Shown here: positions 33,697 through 40,238 of the stretch, in pieces
Numbering within the stretch: the first letter of the stretch is position 1
Layout of the letters: each line of letters starts with the position of its first letter
From: Candidatus Nitrosopumilus sp.
Lineage (GTDB): Archaea > Thermoproteota > Nitrososphaeria > Nitrososphaerales > Nitrosopumilaceae
NCBI GenBank assembly: GCA_029864235.1
Contig: JAOTTW010000006.1
Span: forward strand, 1 to 40,238
Length of the DNA: 40,238 bases
Reading direction: 5' to 3'
Program-made: the position numbers and the translations under genes
Notes under the pieces: model-generated
Told to the model about the DNA's origin: nothing
What the model saw: the letters and a program-made list of their open reading frames with translations, nothing else
Database searches by the model: none

Positions 33697-35739
33697 GTGG
33701 CGCTAAATCCTTTTACACAATTCGTTTTTGATCTGTTTATTCTATCAGCTATCATAATAACTGCATATACTTGTAACTTCTACTATCTTGCGTATCTCTC
33801 TAGAAGTAGAAAAGAAGTTATAGATACTACTGAAATGGGAACCCCTTCAATTACAATCCAACTCCCGATATATAATGAAAAATATGTTGCCAAAAGATTG
33901 GTGGATGCAGTATGTACTATGGATTATCCAAAAGAAAAGATGCGTATAATGGTATTAGATGATTCTGATGATGATACCGTTGATCTTTTAGGAACAATTG
34001 TGGATGAGTACAAAAAACATGGATTCCAAATTGAACATGTTAGAAGAGGTACAAGAAAAGGATACAAAGCAGGTGCATTAAAGTATGCAATGCAAACTAC
34101 GGATACAGAATATGTAGCAATTTTTGATGCAGACTTTATTCCTCCAAACTGGTTCTTAAAACGAGCAATAACTCATTTTGCAAAACCAAATATTGGATTA
34201 GTTCAATGTCGTTGGGGACATGTTAATGAAAACTATTCTGCAATCACTCAGGCACAAGCTCTTAGCCTTGACTTTCATTTTCTTATTGAACAAAAAGCAA
34301 AAAGCAATTCTCACTTGTTTATGAATTTCAATGGAACTGCTGGAATTTGGAAGCGAGACTGTATTGAGGATGCAGGTGGTTGGCATACTGCAACATTAGT
34401 TGAAGATCTAGACCTTAGTTATCGCGCACAAATGAAAGGTTGGAAATGTGTGTTCTTACCAGATATTGTAGTTGATGCCGAACTTCCAGTTCAGATGAAC
34501 GCTGCCAAGAGACAACAATTTCGTTGGGCAAAGGGCTCAATACAATGTGCACTCAAATTGTTAACTGATATTGTGGTAAAACGTAAAGTTGCAATAGAGA
34601 CAAAAATTCAGGCATTTATTCAACTTACACGACACATTGTCTATCCCTTAATGCTTGTACAATTTCTTGCACTGCCAATTCTTTTAGCCTCCAACATGAA
34701 TCTCTATGTTGTTAGTTTTATTCCTGCACTAACAATCGCAACATATCTTGCAATGGGACCCGGAGCATACATAATGATTATACAAAGCATGTATCATAAA
34801 TCTTGGAAATCAAAAGCAAAAATTCTTCCAGCACTTTTGGTGTATAATGCTGGAATGTCTGTAAATAATAGTGTTGCAGTATTTGATGCAGTACTTGGAA
34901 AGAAAAATGAATTTTTGAGAACTCCAAAATATGGAATAATTACTAAAGAAGATGACTGGCGAAATAAGGCTTATAATTTACCATTTACCAAAATGACATT
35001 ACTAGAAATCTTTTTTGGTGTATATGGGATGATTGGAATTTTTATCTCAATATTTTCAAACAATCCTATTTTTATTCCTATTATTGGGCTTCAAACGGTT
35101 GGATTTTTTTACATTGCATACATGAGTCTCTCCCATACTAGATTTAAAAGAAATAAATCAAGTAAAACTAGAATCTTAAGCAAGAGTGAGAAGATGGCAA
35201 ATACCGTTTACAGGCTTTCAATGGTTGGAATTATTGCAATTATTGTATTTGGTGCTGTGATGGCTTTTAATGGTTATAATTCTGATATTTACCCTCTAGA
35301 TAGAATGCGTGGGCATCTTGATGGTATTATTGGTTCGTCTGATCCTACTATTATTCAATCTCATCTTGTAGCAATCAAAGAGGACTTGGCAATAGTTTTA
35401 GATAATCTTCCTGATAATAACAAAAATCCCGTATGGATATTTCCTACAGAGTCTACAAACTTTTTAAGAATAGAAACTGATGTAAATACTTTGGTTGCAA
35501 GTATTGAAAAGATTTCTAGTATTCCAAAAGACAGCTCTGCATATCACACTGGAATGATGGATATTAGCGATAGAGCACTATTAATTAAAACAAACTTAAT
35601 GGATGCTACACCATACATGTATGTCAGCATTTCTAATGTTGTATTTAGTACAATTTGGATTGTTGCAATAATTGGTATATTTGCAGCACTCAAAAGAAAG
35701 AAAGAGCAATTCAAAGAAATTGATGATTCTGGTATCTAA
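33697..35739 (+). CDS. Membrane family-2 glycosyltransferase, cellulose-synthase-like
   Basis: A processive-type GT2 of 680 residues, probably adding sugars to a cell-surface polymer or glycolipid. TM1 is at residues 8-34. The catalytic domain has DDSDD (88-92), DAD (144-146), ED (236-237) and QQFRW (273-277), the QxxRW signature. Several TMs follow between about 300 and 485. Beyond that, a TM near 508-525, a helical extracytoplasmic stretch of roughly 120 residues and a last TM near 645-665 form an unusual C-terminal extension. The start is GTG 33697, about 30 nt after a TATA box. The stop interlocks with the convergent coiled-coil gene. Confidence 0.88.
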   Translation: MALNPFTQFVFDLFILSAIIITAYTCNFYYLAYLSRSRKEVIDTTEMGTPSITIQLPIYNEKYVAKRLVDAVCTMDYPKEKMRIMVLDDSDDDTVDLLGTIVDEYKKHGFQIEHVRRGTRKGYKAGALKYAMQTTDTEYVAIFDADFIPPNWFLKRAITHFAKPNIGLVQCRWGHVNENYSAITQAQALSLDFHFLIEQKAKSNSHLFMNFNGTAGIWKRDCIEDAGGWHTATLVEDLDLSYRAQMKGWKCVFLPDIVVDAELPVQMNAAKRQQFRWAKGSIQCALKLLTDIVVKRKVAIETKIQAFIQLTRHIVYPLMLVQFLALPILLASNMNLYVVSFIPALTIATYLAMGPGAYIMIIQSMYHKSWKSKAKILPALLVYNAGMSVNNSVAVFDAVLGKKNEFLRTPKYGIITKEDDWRNKAYNLPFTKMTLLEIFFGVYGMIGIFISIFSNNPIFIPIIGLQTVGFFYIAYMSLSHTRFKRNKSSKTRILSKSEKMANTVYRLSMVGIIAIIVFGAVMAFNGYNSDIYPLDRMRGHLDGIIGSSDPTIIQSHLVAIKEDLAIVLDNLPDNNKNPVWIFPTESTNFLRIETDVNTLVASIEKISSIPKDSSAYHTGMMDISDRALLIKTNLMDATPYMYVSISNVVFSTIWIVAIIGIFAALKRKKEQFKEIDDSGI

Positions 35740-37265
35740 GCAATATTCAATTCTTTTCTAATTTCATCTACAGCTCTAATTCCATAAATATCTCGTATTT
35801 GTTGAATTCTTATTATTTCTTTTAGCATGTCTCTGCCAATTGTATCAATCAAGATTGAAAAGACATCACTGAATCTAATTTCCCATCTATCCGCACAATC
35901 CAAAATTTTACTAATAGCCCATTGTCTAACCTCGTGAGGAAGTGGAATATTTTCTCCTGATTCTATTGTTATTCTGTCAAACAGATTAACAATATCTGCA
36001 GTTTGTAATGCCATGCTTTCAAGGTCTTTCACATCTCCATATTTTGATTCAGAGATCATTCTGATGTTTGATTGATATTCAGACAACTTCAACAAAGCCA
36101 TCACCTCTTTTGAAGAGTCACTTGAAGCCTTATTTGTTACATTCTTGACAGATTGGATTTCTTCAAATATTTTGTCAGATTTCTTATGAAATTCTGACGT
36201 TAATGCATCTTGTCTTCTCAACATTTCATTTGTTGAGGAAATCTTTTGCTCAATGCTGTTTGTCTTGTCATACACATTTTGCTTGAAATTAGAGAAATCT
36301 TCCTGAACTGATTTGAGACCTTCACCTACAAATGCAGTAGTATCAGCTCTATGTGCTAATGAACCAATCTCAGTCTCAATTTTATCAATTTTTCCACTAA
36401 GATCTCTGATTGATTGCAGATTTACACTGTTGACTGAATCTGCTTTTGAGGATATTGTCTCAAATTGTTTTTTTAAGCCATCAATAACTCCTCCGAGGGG
36501 TTCAATTTTAGATGCTTTTGATGAGATCCCATCAATTGTGACCTTGATTGCATCTAGTTCTGAACTTAGACCTGATGCTGAATTTACTTTATCTGAAATT
36601 CTTCCAATCTCTTCTCTGAAACTAGTGATCATCTGTGAATTAGATTCTAATTGATCTGTTTTTCCAGAAATAGTTTGAATGTTGTTTTTTAAATTGTCAA
36701 TTTCTGAACTAATCTCCAAAAACGAATCTGTCTTTCCTGAAATCTTTCTTAGATCATCTCTGACCTCATCAATTCTCTGTGCAATTTTTATGATCATCTG
36801 AGAATTGTTTCTAATTGAATTCATACTATTTTGAACTTGGGTAGACAAATCTTGAATTTTTGGTGATGATTTTTGTATTTCGTCAATCCTATTGACTTCT
36901 TCTTGTATTCTTGCAGTTTGGTTGTTGATTTTTGTAATGAGATTTGATTGTGTTCTTACTTGATTTAATCCTGCATAAAGTTTTTGAGTATCATCTTCTA
37001 ATAAATTAATTTGTTTTGATTGTTTTTGTATATTTTCAAGAGTAGATGTTAATGTATCTATCATTCCCTTTATGGCTACTAGAACTTTTTGATTATCGCT
37101 AAAAATTTTTGACATTGCCTTGATTTCTTTTTGTAATGCTTTGCTTGAATCTGAAACAGTTGCTACTTTTTTGAGTATTGCAGATGGAGTTGGTTCACGC
37201 TTGGTACTTTTTTTTGTTGCACCTGCTGTCTTTGTAGCTTTTTTCTTTGTTTCTTTGGTAACCAT
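35736..37265 (-). CDS. Long coiled-coil protein of unknown function
   Basis: A 509-residue protein. The N-terminal 30 residues are Lys/Thr/Ala-rich (KETKKKATKTAGATKKSTK), like a nucleic-acid-binding or histone-tail-like basic arm. Residues 40-380 are heptad-rich coiled coil with recurring units such as IRDLSGKIDKIETEIGSL. The last 120 residues form a distinct helical globular domain (EVMALLKLSEYQSNIRMISESKYGDV to RIQQIRDIYGIRAVDEIRKELNIA). No membrane segment or known signalling motif is seen. It may be structural, SMC-like in shape only. Confidence 0.75.
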   Translation of the reverse strand: MVTKETKKKATKTAGATKKSTKREPTPSAILKKVATVSDSSKALQKEIKAMSKIFSDNQKVLVAIKGMIDTLTSTLENIQKQSKQINLLEDDTQKLYAGLNQVRTQSNLITKINNQTARIQEEVNRIDEIQKSSPKIQDLSTQVQNSMNSIRNNSQMIIKIAQRIDEVRDDLRKISGKTDSFLEISSEIDNLKNNIQTISGKTDQLESNSQMITSFREEIGRISDKVNSASGLSSELDAIKVTIDGISSKASKIEPLGGVIDGLKKQFETISSKADSVNSVNLQSIRDLSGKIDKIETEIGSLAHRADTTAFVGEGLKSVQEDFSNFKQNVYDKTNSIEQKISSTNEMLRRQDALTSEFHKKSDKIFEEIQSVKNVTNKASSDSSKEVMALLKLSEYQSNIRMISESKYGDVKDLESMALQTADIVNLFDRITIESGENIPLPHEVRQWAISKILDCADRWEIRFSDVFSILIDTIGRDMLKEIIRIQQIRDIYGIRAVDEIRKELNIA

Positions 37266-37326
37266 ATATATTCAAAATAAATTCTAACGTTAAAAAAGTT
37301 GGGTCAAAAATAAAAAATGTAAAGAG

Positions 37327-37434
37327 TTACTTGTTGACAACTTCTGGTTCATGAAGTAACTCATGAAATGTTTTTTCTGCTAAACCATTAGCTGTTTCAA
37401 TAAACCCTTTTGGACAATATTCACATTGAATCAT
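37327..37434 (-). CDS. 35-residue C2H2-type zinc-finger-like microprotein
   Basis: ATG at 37434 to TAA at 37327-37329. The peptide has C4 and C7, F11, L18, H24 and H28: a CPKGF turn followed by a helix ending HELLHE. This is a C-x2-C ... H-x3-H arrangement like a classical C2H2 finger with a longer loop (16 instead of 12 residues). A TATA-like box on the - strand near 37466-37458 and a 25-bp palindrome at 37435-37459 lie directly upstream, so the mRNA would be leaderless. It may bind nucleic acid or a protein; function unknown. Confidence 0.7.
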   Translation of the reverse strand: MIQCEYCPKGFIETANGLAEKTFHELLHEPEVVNK

Positions 37435-37459
37435 ATAGTACGGTATAGTACCGTACTAT
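37435..37459. promoter_or_regulatory. 25-bp palindrome, likely operator of the C2H2 microprotein gene
   Basis: The arms ATAGTACGGTA (37435-37445) and TACCGTACTAT (37449-37459) are perfect inverted repeats of 11 bp around a 3-bp centre. The element abuts the ATG of the 35-residue gene and lies just downstream of, or touching, its TATA-like box (37458-37466). That is where a dimeric repressor would block transcription initiation. Confidence 0.65.
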
Positions 37460-37675
37460 TAATAATTGGGTAATTCTAAAGTAACCTATTCTGCAGTCAG
37501 ATACCCCAGGTCATATCTCTACATAATTTTCAGATGACCTATTCATCACTCTGCAATTAGATTAAGATCAATGAGCATAAAGACCTTCAATTAGAAATAA
37601 TATGAAAAAATTCTAAAATTTTTGAAATTTCCTTCACTGCATAACTATTTTTAAACAAATTTGCCAAGTCAAAAC
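37460..37675. other. Intergenic stretch, about 215 bp
   Basis: The region separates the microprotein promoter from the antiporter gene. It holds the antiporter TATA box at 37648-37655 and a weak inverted repeat (AGGTCAT 37508-37514 / ATGACCT 37534-37540). I see no convincing small gene or structured RNA in it. Confidence 0.5.
37648..37655 (+). promoter_or_regulatory. TATA box for the antiporter gene
   Basis: The sequence tttttaaa is centred about 24 nt before ATG 37676, favouring that start over the TTG at 37661, which would lie upstream of the transcript start. Confidence 0.55.
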
Positions 37676-39001
37676 ATGCAAAATTTTGCATTACAGATTG
37701 ATTCTTCTGGAATTCAAAGTTCGCTAAATAATACAGTATCCAGCCTAATTGAACAAATTACTCCTGAATTGCCTCATACCACATTTGTAACTGATTTGGC
37801 TTTTATCATGATAATTGGAGCAATTGTAACTCTCGCATTTTTTAAAATTCGACAACCTTTGATAATTGGATACCTTTTTGCTGGAATGCTTTTAGGTCCT
37901 CTTTCCCCTCTCTGGTCTTGGGTACTACCTGAAGGTGAGCCTTCATCTGATGTTTTAGAAGGTGTTGGAATTTTATCTGATATTTCTGCACTTAATTTGT
38001 TTTCTGAGATTGGTGTAATTCTTCTTTTATTTGTGATTGGGATAGAATTTCCATATGCAAAGATTCGTAGTATAGGTAGAGTTGCAATTGGTGTGGGTAC
38101 AATTGGCTTGTTTACAACACTTGCTGCTGTATTTTATGTATCAATTACACTAGGAATGAATTTCATGGATTCTTTATTTATTGCAGGAGCACTTTCCATA
38201 TCTAGTACTGCAATCATTGTAAAGATTTTAGAAGAGTTAGGACGAATTAAAACTGAATCATCAATACTTGTACTTGGAATACTGATTGTAGAGGATGTAA
38301 TTGCCGTTATTTTGATTTCTTCTTTGCAATCAATTGCACTTGTTGGAACCGTATCAATAGAATCTATTTTGGTTGTAGTTTTAGTTGCAACCGGATTAAT
38401 TGTTGGAACATTTACTATTGGAACTAGGATTATTCCACCTTTAATTGATAGGGTTGCAGCATCAGAACATCGTGAAATTTTACTCTTGAGTGTTCTTGGT
38501 GTGTGTTTTGGCTATGCATTATTAGCAAACATTGTTGGCCTATCTGTTGCAATTGGAGCCTTTCTTGCAGGTGTTTTGGTTGCAGAATCAAAATCTGCTG
38601 AAGTTTCAAAATTACTGGCAAGTCCAATCAAAGACATGTTTGTAGCCGTATTCTTTATCTCAGTTGGAGCATTAATGGACATATCTCATCTTGAAAATTA
38701 TATCTTTATTGCAATAATTCTAATTGCTGTTGCAACTGGAATGAAGTTTTGTGGTAATATGATGGGTAACATTTTGTTTAGGCAAAAAAGAGGTAAATCT
38801 TTACGTTCTGCATTTACTTTAGCATCCCCAAGAGGTGAATTCTCTATAGTTATAGTAAAAGCCGGTGTTGATGTAGGTGTTGTGAGTGCATTTTTGTTCC
38901 CTCTAATTGGGGTGATCTCTATTGTAACGGCATTCATCTCGCCATTTTTGATAAAAGCAAGTGATAAAGTAGTGCCTGTTTTAAAAGAAGACAATGAGTG
39001 A
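37676..39001 (+). CDS. CPA2-family cation/proton antiporter
   Basis: A membrane exchanger, Na+/H+ or K+/H+, of the KefB/NapA/GerN group. About 441 residues with 11-13 hydrophobic segments. Family landmarks include KIRQPLIIGYLFAGMLLGP, LFSEIGVILLLFVIGIEF, SISSTAIIVKILEELG, LVLGILIVEDVIAVILI and LSVAIGAFLAGVLVAES. No cytosolic TrkA-N or TrkA-C regulatory domain is attached. ATG 37676 is chosen from the TATA spacing. It overlaps the next small gene by 8 nt, suggesting a dedicated accessory protein. Confidence 0.88.
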   Translation: MQNFALQIDSSGIQSSLNNTVSSLIEQITPELPHTTFVTDLAFIMIIGAIVTLAFFKIRQPLIIGYLFAGMLLGPLSPLWSWVLPEGEPSSDVLEGVGILSDISALNLFSEIGVILLLFVIGIEFPYAKIRSIGRVAIGVGTIGLFTTLAAVFYVSITLGMNFMDSLFIAGALSISSTAIIVKILEELGRIKTESSILVLGILIVEDVIAVILISSLQSIALVGTVSIESILVVVLVATGLIVGTFTIGTRIIPPLIDRVAASEHREILLLSVLGVCFGYALLANIVGLSVAIGAFLAGVLVAESKSAEVSKLLASPIKDMFVAVFFISVGALMDISHLENYIFIAIILIAVATGMKFCGNMMGNILFRQKRGKSLRSAFTLASPRGEFSIVIVKAGVDVGVVSAFLFPLIGVISIVTAFISPFLIKASDKVVPVLKEDNE

Positions 39002-39422
39002 TGAACTAGAAAAATTAATTTCACAATCACATGACAATGTTACTATTTTTGATTTTGATGATAACAGCGTACCTTGTATAATTCTTGAAGAAAAAAAATA
39101 TGATGAAATCTTGTCAAAAGTTGCAGGAAAATCTCTTTCTATAAACACTGATCTTAATATTTTACAAGATGGTCTAGGTCATGTTTTTGTTGAAATTGTT
39201 TTAAATTTTTCTGAGGGTGGAATTGTTGAGAGACTAATGATAAATGCAAATAAACATCTAATATTTTTTAAATCACTAGCAAAAACATCAATGCTTGCAT
39301 TATCTTCTCCAAAATCTCATTATGGGAAAGATAATGTATTTATGATTCAGCTTCCTCGGCCAGAAAAAGCAGAAGACGCTTTGGAAATCATTGAAAAGGG
39401 TTTACAAAACAATCGAAGATAG
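38994..39422 (+). CDS. Unrecognised 142-residue protein coupled to the antiporter
   Basis: A soluble protein overlapping the antiporter gene by 8 nt, so probably translated with it. The sequence shows an N-terminal acidic patch (TIFDFDDNSVPCIILEE), strand-rich middle (GLGHVFVEIVLNFSEGGIVERLMI) and a C-terminal helix (EKAEDALEIIEKGLQ). It could be a cytosolic regulator standing in for the missing TrkA-type domain, but no known domain is recognisable. Confidence 0.7.
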   Translation: MSDELEKLISQSHDNVTIFDFDDNSVPCIILEEKKYDEILSKVAGKSLSINTDLNILQDGLGHVFVEIVLNFSEGGIVERLMINANKHLIFFKSLAKTSMLALSSPKSHYGKDNVFMIQLPRPEKAEDALEIIEKGLQNNRR

Positions 39423-39443
39423 ATAGTGCAGTCACCGTAACTC

Positions 39444-39456
39444 GAACTCAGAGTTC
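39444..39456. repeat. 13-bp perfect inverted repeat
   Basis: GAACTC-A-GAGTTC lies just after the antiporter-partner gene and before the proposed integrase remnant. It may be a fortuitous palindrome or a relic of an attachment site. Confidence 0.3.
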
Positions 39457-39462
39457 AAATAC

Positions 39463-39672
39463 TTGTCATTTGTATATATAATTCCATGGCAAAATCCATC
39501 TGATACCAAAAAATGTTCTAGATGTGGAAAACCTTTGGATGTTGAGACTGCTGTAAAAACGGATGAAGAAAATCAGCATAATTTAAGAAAAATCGTTTAT
39601 GAAATGATAAATGAAAAATTGAAAACTAAAATGGATCCTACAAACTCCGTGAAAACTGTTAACAAATGTTAA
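39463..39672 (+). pseudogene. Probable C-terminal remnant of a tyrosine recombinase/integrase
   Basis: A 69-residue frame beginning at TTG 39463; the frame stays open back to a stop at 39424. It contains one zinc knuckle (KKCSRCGKPLD) followed by VETAVKTDEE and a long helix (NLRKIVYEMINEKLKTK). Thaumarchaeal tyrosine integrases, as I recall them, end with two knuckles, NP-x-n-C-xx-CG-x-PLD and then a helix. Here the first knuckle is lost (PWQNPSD remains) and the catalytic domain is absent. An intact small zinc protein is the alternative; the TATA-like tract at 39473-39480 lies inside the frame, which argues against a normal promoter. Confidence 0.4.
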
Positions 39673-39690
39673 CAATGTTTTCACAGAGCC

Positions 39691-39697
39691 TATATAT
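39691..39697 (+). promoter_or_regulatory. TATA box for the zinc-ribbon gene
   Basis: The sequence tatatat is centred about 24 nt before the ATG at 39718, predicting a leaderless mRNA. Confidence 0.55.
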
Positions 39698-39717
39698 CAT
39701 ATCTGCATAGTTTTTTC

Positions 39718-39960
39718 ATGAACAAAGAAACACAAGAAGCAGCAACTTGGAGGACATGTCCTAACTGTGGACAAGGTGTAATTCCTTTCAAACTAGGAGT
39801 CTGTATCTGTGGAACACAGGTTGGAAAAATTCAGTATGTACAAAATGCAAGTAGTTTTGCTAAAAACTGGTATTCCTATGTAGGTTCTGATGTGTCAAAA
39901 TACGATACTGCAGTTGAAGAGACCTTTGCAGGAATAGAAGAATTTGAGTTTTCTGTCTAG
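39718..39960 (+). CDS. 80-residue zinc-ribbon protein
   Basis: A small soluble protein with a rubredoxin-like zinc ribbon: CPNCG at residues 14-18 and CICG at about 29-32. An aromatic, acidic C-terminal half follows (SFAKNWYSYVGSDVSKYD, EETFAGIEEFEF). Short knuckles of this sort bind zinc and often nucleic acid or protein. The start at ATG 39718 fits the TATA box 24 nt upstream. Its 3' end overlaps the next, secreted-protein gene by 17 nt. I do not recognise a specific family. Confidence 0.75.
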   Translation: MNKETQEAATWRTCPNCGQGVIPFKLGVCICGTQVGKIQYVQNASSFAKNWYSYVGSDVSKYDTAVEETFAGIEEFEFSV

Positions 39961-40238
39961 TCTGGTATTTTTTATTATATTTCTCTCACTTACTATGATC
40001 CCTGCCTTTGCTGCAAACCCCACACCATACAACGAGTGGGATTTTGATTTTACTAGTGTACAAATTGCCCAAGATTCAAAAAATTTGAATAAAATGATAA
40101 TTTCAATGAATGTGACATATCATGGTGAGATGCAACTTGGAACCGTCTCAATAATAACTAAAGTGACTGATCCTAGCAGTTACACATCTGAGCATACTGA
40201 ATTGCTCAGGGACATGAAAATAGACGAAACCAGACCCT
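39944..40238 (+). CDS. Secreted or membrane-anchored protein, N-terminal part (runs off window)
   Basis: The frame is open from TTG 39944 to the window end, about 98 residues. With this start the N-terminus is a textbook signal peptide: a hydrophobic run (MSFLSSLVFFIIFLSLTM) followed by IPAFAANPTPYNEW, with an AFA|A or FAA|N cleavage site. ATG 39995 would remove the hydrophobic core and is less likely. The mature part is beta-rich (MIISMNVTYHGEMQLGTVSIITKV). It overlaps the zinc-ribbon gene by 17 nt, so translation may be coupled. The family cannot be named from this fragment. Confidence 0.7.
   Translation, partial: MSFLSSLVFFIIFLSLTMIPAFAANPTPYNEWDFDFTSVQIAQDSKNLNKMIISMNVTYHGEMQLGTVSIITKVTDPSSYTSEHTELLRDMKIDETRP

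Noticed and set aside
33686-33706. Six-codon upstream frame ATG...TAA overlapping the GT2 start
   Set aside because: From the TATA box at 33663-33670 the transcript start is expected at about 33690-33697, so the ATG is probably not in the mRNA.
37508-37540. Inverted repeat AGGTCAT/ATGACCT with a 19-nt spacer
   Set aside because: The 7-bp arms are short for this distance and no promoter or gene start is placed to use them.
39423-39462. tRNA-like fragment (gagttcaaat resembling a T loop)
   Set aside because: No T stem or acceptor stem can be paired, and the invariant C after the loop is missing.

Overview
The window is AT-rich DNA from an archaeon, and its gene content points to a Nitrosopumilus-like ammonia-oxidising archaeon (Thaumarchaeota / Nitrososphaerota). 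The evidence is archaeal ribosomal proteins (L18e, L37Ae, uL30), RNA polymerase subunit Rpo3/D, the archaeal exosome, Nob1, SBDS, Pcc1, prefoldin beta, CofE and the archaeal secY-adk-DUF106-cmk-cbf5 order. In addition, many start codons lie about 25-30 nt downstream of a TATA box, so their mRNAs would be leaderless. Naming the lineage is an inference from gene content and style, not from a database match.

Layout. 1-422 is the 3' end of a gene with a perfect 12-bp tandem repeat; it overlaps argF (419-1333). 1370-7573 is a long + strand operon: rpl18, rps5, rpl30, rpl15, secY, adkA, a DUF106/YidC-like insertase, cmk and cbf5. A small membrane-anchored protein and a tRNA-Ser(GGA) with a 13-nt intron follow (7587-8196). 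8236-12503 holds a FAD oxidoreductase of the L-2-hydroxyglutarate oxidase type, a CBS-domain protein, two small unknown genes, a possible 29-residue peptide gene, a 2-hydroxyacid dehydrogenase and a divergent 48-residue, eight-cysteine protein. 12547-15415 encodes a two-subunit 2-oxoacid:ferredoxin oxidoreductase. 15468-17429 is four unrecognised genes, one tail-anchored.

17478-22090 has cofE on the - strand, then two complete aconitase-family isomerase pairs in tandem: an archaeal-type LeuC/LeuD pair and a bacterial-type LeuC/LeuD pair. 24753-22068 (- strand) is rpo3, rpl18e, rpl13, rps9 and a nucleotidyltransferase. Divergent from it, 24815-28606 is the SBDS, rrp4, rrp41, rrp42, rpl37ae, pcc1, prefoldin beta operon, linking RNA decay, ribosome maturation, tRNA modification and protein folding. 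28657-32345 has an XPF-type nuclease, two sulfurtransferases, and between them nob1 and NAD kinase on the - strand.

32347-40238 is more lineage-specific: a small unknown gene, a 7Fe-type ferredoxin fused to an unknown N-terminal domain, a large membrane GT2 glycosyltransferase, a 509-residue coiled-coil protein, a 35-residue zinc-finger-like gene directly behind a 25-bp palindrome, a CPA2 cation/proton antiporter with an overlapping small partner, a probable integrase remnant, a zinc-ribbon protein and the start of a secreted protein. No gap between genes exceeds about 250 bases. No CRISPR array, insertion sequence or rRNA gene was seen. The most interesting items are the palindrome with its microprotein, the shared TATA element between two leaderless genes, the small tRNA intron, the paired isomerases of different ancestry and the integrase relic.
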